From: Treponema sp.
GTDB taxonomy: Bacteria > Spirochaetota > Spirochaetia > Treponematales > Rectinemataceae
Assembly (NCBI GenBank): GCA_017849315.1
Contig: JAFIHQ010000123.1
Span: forward strand, 1-8,885
Length of the DNA: 8,885 bases
Reading direction: 5' to 3'
The notes beneath the pieces were generated by a model that saw only the letters and a program-made list of their open reading frames with translations, searched no databases and was not told the DNA's origin. The position numbers were made by a program, and so were the translations under genes. Positions 5,948 to 8,885 of this stretch are shown one piece after another. How positions within the stretch are numbered: position 1 is the first letter of the stretch; every line of letters starts with the position of its first letter.

Positions 5948-6322
5948 TCAGGATTTCCACAGCCCATGCAGAGAGCAATACTCGCGCGCCCAAACGTTTT
6001 CGGCCTTGACAGGGAAGAAGGCCTTGGGTTCATCGCCCGGCTTCAGGTAAGCCCGATAGACTCTGTCGTCGGCAATGAGCTCAATCCACTCGATATAGTG
6101 CTTTTGCTCCATTGGATGGGCAACCGCACCTACCAAGACCCAGAAGCCATCCGGTGTGCTTTCGATTACTGGCACATGCTTTTCTTTAGCGGCATCTACC
6201 GAGTTTTCTACCATTAGTGTCATTGGTTGTCCACAGCAAACAAGGGTACCACCACTTGGATGGACTACCTCGACAATGTTCCCGCAAACATTGCATTTAT
6301 AAACCTGTCTAAGTTCTGTCAT
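5948..6322 (-). CDS. dfx: Desulfoferrodoxin (two-iron superoxide reductase)
   Basis: Reduces superoxide to hydrogen peroxide without releasing oxygen, using electrons from rubredoxin. The 124-residue product carries both iron sites. Centre I, the desulforedoxin-like domain, has Cys10, Cys13, Cys29 and Cys30. Centre II, the catalytic site, has His49, His69, His75, Cys116 and His119, with the superoxide-steering Glu47-Lys48 pair (EKH). These positions coincide with the standard desulfoferrodoxin numbering when the start is taken at 6322, where AAGGAGG stands eight bases upstream; an upstream in-frame ATG at 6358 would add 12 residues that include this ribosome site and is rejected. Second gene of the rubrerythrin operon, 61 bases after rubrerythrin. 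Confidence 0.97.
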   Translation of the reverse strand: MTELRQVYKCNVCGNIVEVVHPSGGTLVCCGQPMTLMVENSVDAAKEKHVPVIESTPDGFWVLVGAVAHPMEQKHYIEWIELIADDRVYRAYLKPGDEPKAFFPVKAENVWAREYCSLHGLWKS

Positions 6323-6348
6323 AGAAAAAGCCTCCTTCCTACTTTTCT

Positions 6349-6365
6349 CAGTTCTCACAAAACTG
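6349..6365 (-). promoter_or_regulatory. Small hairpin between rubrerythrin and desulfoferrodoxin genes
   Basis: On the minus strand CAGTT and AACTG flank a seven-base loop (TTGTGAG) 18 bases after the rubrerythrin stop. No U-tract follows. It could be an mRNA processing or stabilising stem that adjusts relative expression of the two genes, but a five-pair stem can arise by chance. Confidence 0.25.
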
Positions 6366-6383
6366 GCTCATGAAAGTCTGTCA

Positions 6384-6959
6384 TTACCAATTCTCACCTA
6401 AGACTTCGAAATAAGCCTGAGGATGAGCACATGCCGGGCACGCCAGAGGCGCAGACTCGCCCTCGTAGAGATAACCACAATTCAGGCATCTCCAAACAAC
6501 CGGCTTATCCTTCTTGAACACCTTGCCTGCGTCCAGGTTGGCCGCAAAGGCCTCATAGCGTTTGGCATGCTGTTTTTCCGCAACCGCAATTGCTTCGAAC
6601 ACTGCTGCAATCGCATCAAAGCCCTCTTCTCGAGCTATCTTGGCAAAGCCAGGGTACATCTCTTTCCATTCATAATTTTCTCCGCTTGCCGCTTCGTCAA
6701 GGTTCTGCCTGGTTGTGCCAATTACACCAGCCGGGAATGTGCCGGTGATGGTTGCTGTACCGCCTTCCATAAACTTGAAGAGCCGTTTGGCATGCTCTTT
6801 TTCCTGATTTGCGGTTTCTTCAAACACCATCGACATTTGAATAAAACCTTCATCCTTGGCTTTTGAAGCAAAATACGTATAGCGGTTTCGAGCCTGAGAC
6901 TCGCCTGCAAAGGCAGCCATCAAATTGGTCTCGGTTTTTGACCCCTTAAGACTCTTCAT
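6384..6959 (-). CDS. rbr: Rubrerythrin
   Basis: Cytoplasmic peroxide reductase: a di-iron four-helix bundle reduces hydrogen peroxide to water with electrons from its own rubredoxin-like domain. From the start at 6959 the product has 191 residues, the same as Desulfovibrio vulgaris rubrerythrin. Di-iron ligands are visible in ESQARNRY (Glu20), EETANQEKEHA (Glu53, His56), GENYEW (Glu94, Glu97) and AVAEKQHAKRY (about Glu128, His131). The C-terminal rubredoxin domain has Cys158, Cys161, Cys174 and Cys177 in VWRCLNCGYLYEG and LACPACAHP. GAGGAGG lies eight bases before the chosen ATG; the upstream ATG at 6998 would place this ribosome site inside the gene and is rejected. First gene of the oxygen-defence operon, divergent from radC. 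Confidence 0.97.
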   Translation of the reverse strand: MKSLKGSKTETNLMAAFAGESQARNRYTYFASKAKDEGFIQMSMVFEETANQEKEHAKRLFKFMEGGTATITGTFPAGVIGTTRQNLDEAASGENYEWKEMYPGFAKIAREEGFDAIAAVFEAIAVAEKQHAKRYEAFAANLDAGKVFKKDKPVVWRCLNCGYLYEGESAPLACPACAHPQAYFEVLGENW

Positions 6960-6989
6960 TCTGAGAACCTCCTCTTTTGGTACATCGAC

Positions 6990-7038
6990 AGCGCACAAGC
7001 GCTTATGTATAGCAGTAAGTATCGCCTGTCGTATTATA
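6990..7038 (-). promoter_or_regulatory. Candidate rubrerythrin operon promoter and leader hairpin
   Basis: On the minus strand a perfect TATAAT occupies 7038-7033; a poor -35 (TTCCAA, 3 of 6) lies 17 bp upstream. Transcription would start near 7026, leaving a leader of about 67 bases containing the stem AGCGC-loop-GCGCT (6990-7003). A second TATAAT occurs at 7076-7071 without a recognisable -35. I see no convincing PerR-type palindrome. Confidence 0.4.
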
Positions 7039-7140
7039 GAACGTCAATAAGAGTTTTGGAATATACCGAGATTATACCACAGGACTGCAAAAAGCACCTA
7101 AAGATCGAAGTGACCAGCCCGGTTTAGCGCGTTTCTAGAA

Positions 7141-7146
7141 TGGAGA
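7141..7146 (+). promoter_or_regulatory. Ribosome-binding site deciding the radC start
   Basis: TGGAGA stands five bases before the ATG at 7152. The earlier in-frame ATG at 7140 has no Shine-Dalgarno sequence and itself overlaps this site, so 7152 is preferred. Confidence 0.6.
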
Positions 7147-7151
7147 ATGAA

Positions 7152-7889
7152 ATGAGTGCGAAAAACAGTACAAGAGGCGCCGTCTTTAGCAAATCGAGTC
7201 AGCTCGACATCCCCAAGGAGGTTGAAGCTCCTAAGGGTGAAATAAAAGTCAGGGAACGACTCTTGAGTGAAGGTGTACAATCTCTCTCGGACCGCGAGTT
7301 GCTTGTAGCCATCCTTGGTTCTGGTTGCGCAGGCAAGTCAGTAGTACGGCTGGCCGATGACGTCCTTCGCGCTGTGGATCAGGAGAGGGCTCAAATGAAT
7401 ACGGACATTGCAAAAGGCATAATCGGCATCGGGGATGCCCGCGCGTGTTCCATAGCTGCAGCTTTGGAGCTGGGGAGGCGATATTACTCGGTCCAGGGCA
7501 AAAGAATTGCAATGCCTCACGATATATATCCGCTGATAGCCCACTTTGCGGACCGCAAGCAGGAACACTTCCTCTGCATTTCCCTCAATGGCGCTCACGA
7601 GGTCAATGCAATACGACAAATCACGACAGGATTGGTAAATAAAACAGTTGTGCATCCAAGAGAGGTGTTTGCTGATCCCATTGTCGACAGGGCATGCGCC
7701 ATCATTGTTGCCCACAACCATCCGTCAGGTAACCTCGAGCCATCCCGTGAAGATATCGACATCACAAAACGGCTGCGGGAGGTCGGCGAAATGCTCGGAA
7801 TTCCTTTACTGGATCACCTCGTTTTTAGCAACGAAGCATTCTATAGTTTTGTGGAACACGGGCTCATTACTCCGCCTGTCAACGACTGA
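7152..7889 (+). CDS. radC: RadC family protein (JAB/MPN metalloprotease-like)
   Basis: Despite its name, the cellular role of RadC is unsettled; the family has an N-terminal helix-hairpin-helix part and a C-terminal JAMM metal-binding domain. From 7152 the product has 245 residues (most RadC proteins are about 220-230), the extra length being a polar N-terminal stretch before the conserved VRERLLSEGVQSLSDREL region. The helix-hairpin-helix GIIGIGDARA is near 89-98. The JAMM motif is intact: Glu171 (HPREVF), His188 and His190 (AHNHPSGNLEPS) and Asp201, so zinc binding is expected. A single gene, divergent from rubrerythrin and convergent with the PLP enzyme at 7953; no operon partner is seen. 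Confidence 0.95.
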   Translation: MSAKNSTRGAVFSKSSQLDIPKEVEAPKGEIKVRERLLSEGVQSLSDRELLVAILGSGCAGKSVVRLADDVLRAVDQERAQMNTDIAKGIIGIGDARACSIAAALELGRRYYSVQGKRIAMPHDIYPLIAHFADRKQEHFLCISLNGAHEVNAIRQITTGLVNKTVVHPREVFADPIVDRACAIIVAHNHPSGNLEPSREDIDITKRLREVGEMLGIPLLDHLVFSNEAFYSFVEHGLITPPVND

Positions 7890-7952
7890 GTAGCGCCTGA
7901 ACTGCATCAGAGCTTCCCGGAACAAGCGGAGCAAAGCACACTATGATTAGAC
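7890..7952. other. Short gap between convergent genes, no clear terminator
   Basis: The 63 bases between the radC stop and the end of the PLP enzyme gene contain only weak symmetry (GCTT and AAGC around CCCGGAAC) and no T-tract attached to a stem. I see no supportable feature here. Confidence 0.5.
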
Positions 7953-8885
7953 TTAAATAATACCCAGCTTTTTGCCGGCTTTCTCGAAGATGTCGAGTAC
8001 CCTCTCCAACTGCTCGCGCGTATGCGTCGCCATATACGAGGTCCGGAGCAGGGCCATGCCCTCTGGGACGGCTGGGGACACCACAGCGTTACAATAAAGC
8101 CCACCGTCGAAGAGCTCCTTCCAGAAGCGGAAACACAACTCGTCTTCGCCAATGATAATCGGAATAATCGGCGTCTGCGTGGCGCCGGTGTTAAATCCGA
8201 GCTGCTTTAGGCCCTGTAACATGAATTTCCCGTTTTCCCAGAGCTTTTCTACGTGCCAGGGTTCAGTCTCCATTATCTCCAAAGCTGCCGCAGCTGCCAT
8301 GGCGTTGGGCGCAGGCAGCGACGCAGAAAAGATAAAGGACCTCGCTGTATGTTTAATATAGTTGATAACTGCCGCGTCGCCTGCAACAAAGCCGCCGAGC
8401 GATGCAAAGCTTTTGGAGAACGTGCCCATAATGAGGTCTACGTCCTTGGTCATGTTGAAATGAGCTGCCGTACCGCGTCCGCCACCTAGCACTCCGATGG
8501 CATGTGCATCGTCGACATATAACCTCGTTCCGTACTTCTTGCAGATCGCCGACAACTTGGGCAGGTCAACAATATCTCCGCCCATCGAGAACACGCCGTC
8601 AACAACGACCATTGTCCCCTGATCGGCAGGGATCTTGCTCAAGATTCTATCCAGCTGGTCGAGGTCTCCATGCACATAGCGCTTGATTTCCCCCATGCCC
8701 AAACGACAGGCATCTACAATGGAAGCATGGTCATCTTTATCGGTAATGACCACATCGTTTCGCCCGATCAGTGCGGAAATCGCGCCAAGGTTAGTCTGCA
8801 TACCGGTAGAGAAAACGAGAGCCGCTTCCTTGCCAACGAAGGCCGCCAACCTCTCCTCAAGCTCCTGATGAAGTTTTAGGCTGCC
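7953..8885 (-). CDS. C-terminal part of an alpha-oxoamine synthase family PLP enzyme (serine palmitoyltransferase/KBL-like), start outside window
   Basis: Members of this fold-type I PLP family condense an amino acid with an acyl-CoA (glycine C-acetyltransferase, serine palmitoyltransferase, 8-amino-7-oxononanoate synthase). The frame is open to base 8885 and 310 residues are visible. It begins inside GSLKLHQELEERLAAFVGK, a substrate-binding region, and continues with FSTGMQTNLG, the DDHASIVDACR segment with the PLP-stacking His, VVVDGVFSMGGDIVDLP, the cofactor-binding YVDDAHAIGVLGG, and the Schiff-base lysine in GTFSKSFASLGGF (codon at 8412-8414). Near the C-terminus NAVVSPAVPEGMALLRTSYM is a typical family segment. 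The wording is closer to serine palmitoyltransferase/KBL than to BioF, but substrate cannot be decided here: no tdh, bio or sphingolipid gene is in view. A TTG at 8849-8847 is internal, not the start. Confidence 0.9.
   Translation of the reverse strand, partial: GSLKLHQELEERLAAFVGKEAALVFSTGMQTNLGAISALIGRNDVVITDKDDHASIVDACRLGMGEIKRYVHGDLDQLDRILSKIPADQGTMVVVDGVFSMGGDIVDLPKLSAICKKYGTRLYVDDAHAIGVLGGGRGTAAHFNMTKDVDLIMGTFSKSFASLGGFVAGDAAVINYIKHTARSFIFSASLPAPNAMAAAAALEIMETEPWHVEKLWENGKFMLQGLKQLGFNTGATQTPIIPIIIGEDELCFRFWKELFDGGLYCNAVVSPAVPEGMALLRTSYMATHTREQLERVLDIFEKAGKKLGII

Noticed and set aside
6323..6358. Upstream start for desulfoferrodoxin
   Set aside because: The added 12 residues contain the strong AAGGAGG site and shift the iron ligands away from the standard numbering.
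6960..6998. Upstream start for rubrerythrin
   Set aside because: The strong GAGGAGG precedes the ATG at 6959, and the product then has the usual 191 residues.
6960..7139. PerR or Fur box upstream of rubrerythrin
   Set aside because: AT-rich with two TATAAT elements, but no palindrome close enough to a known operator consensus to claim a site.

Overview
The window (8885 bp, roughly 50-55% G+C by eye) is ordinary, densely coded bacterial chromosome with no phage, insertion sequence, CRISPR array or rRNA/tRNA gene. The strongest lifestyle clue is a run of superoxide/peroxide-defence genes typical of strict anaerobes: rubrerythrin, a two-iron desulfoferrodoxin and rubredoxin. Together with a serine-palmitoyltransferase/KBL-type PLP enzyme and the style of several proteins, this suggests an anaerobic, possibly spirochaete-like (Treponema/Rectinema-type) bacterium. 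The taxonomic guess is inference only.

Layout. (1) Positions 1-3760, minus strand: radA, then malQ, then the first 53 codons of a membrane protein that resembles nucleoside-recognition (Gate) proteins and runs off the left edge. Both junctions are 4-nt ATGA overlaps, so this is almost certainly one translationally coupled operon. (2) Positions 3761-3993: divergent intergenic region with 16-bp GC-rich tandem repeats. (3) Positions 3994-5205, plus strand: an RlmI-type 23S rRNA cytosine methyltransferase with a PUA domain. (4) Positions 5206-5281: a strong hairpin between convergent genes. (5) Positions 5282-6959, minus strand: rubrerythrin, desulfoferrodoxin, a 53-aa rubredoxin, then a 166-bp structured gap and an unrecognised 96-aa protein. 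(6) Positions 6960-7151: divergent promoter region. (7) Positions 7152-7889, plus: radC. (8) Positions 7953-8885, minus: the C-terminal 310 residues of an alpha-oxoamine synthase family PLP enzyme whose start lies beyond the right edge.

How the genes work together. Rubredoxin is the classical electron donor to desulfoferrodoxin (superoxide to peroxide) and to rubrerythrin (peroxide to water), so genes 6959-5739 form a complete reductive oxygen-detoxification unit. The radA-malQ-membrane protein operon has no obvious metabolic logic.

What stands out: a long hairpin at 5593-5697 that is continuous only in minus-strand RNA because three mismatches become G-U pairs; a 15-bp/5-residue tandem repeat inserted in the C-terminal domain of RadA; 16-bp repeats directly before the methyltransferase; and an approximately 165-residue insertion between catalytic residues of MalQ, as in plant DPE2-type enzymes. 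None of these amounts to a demonstrated new system.
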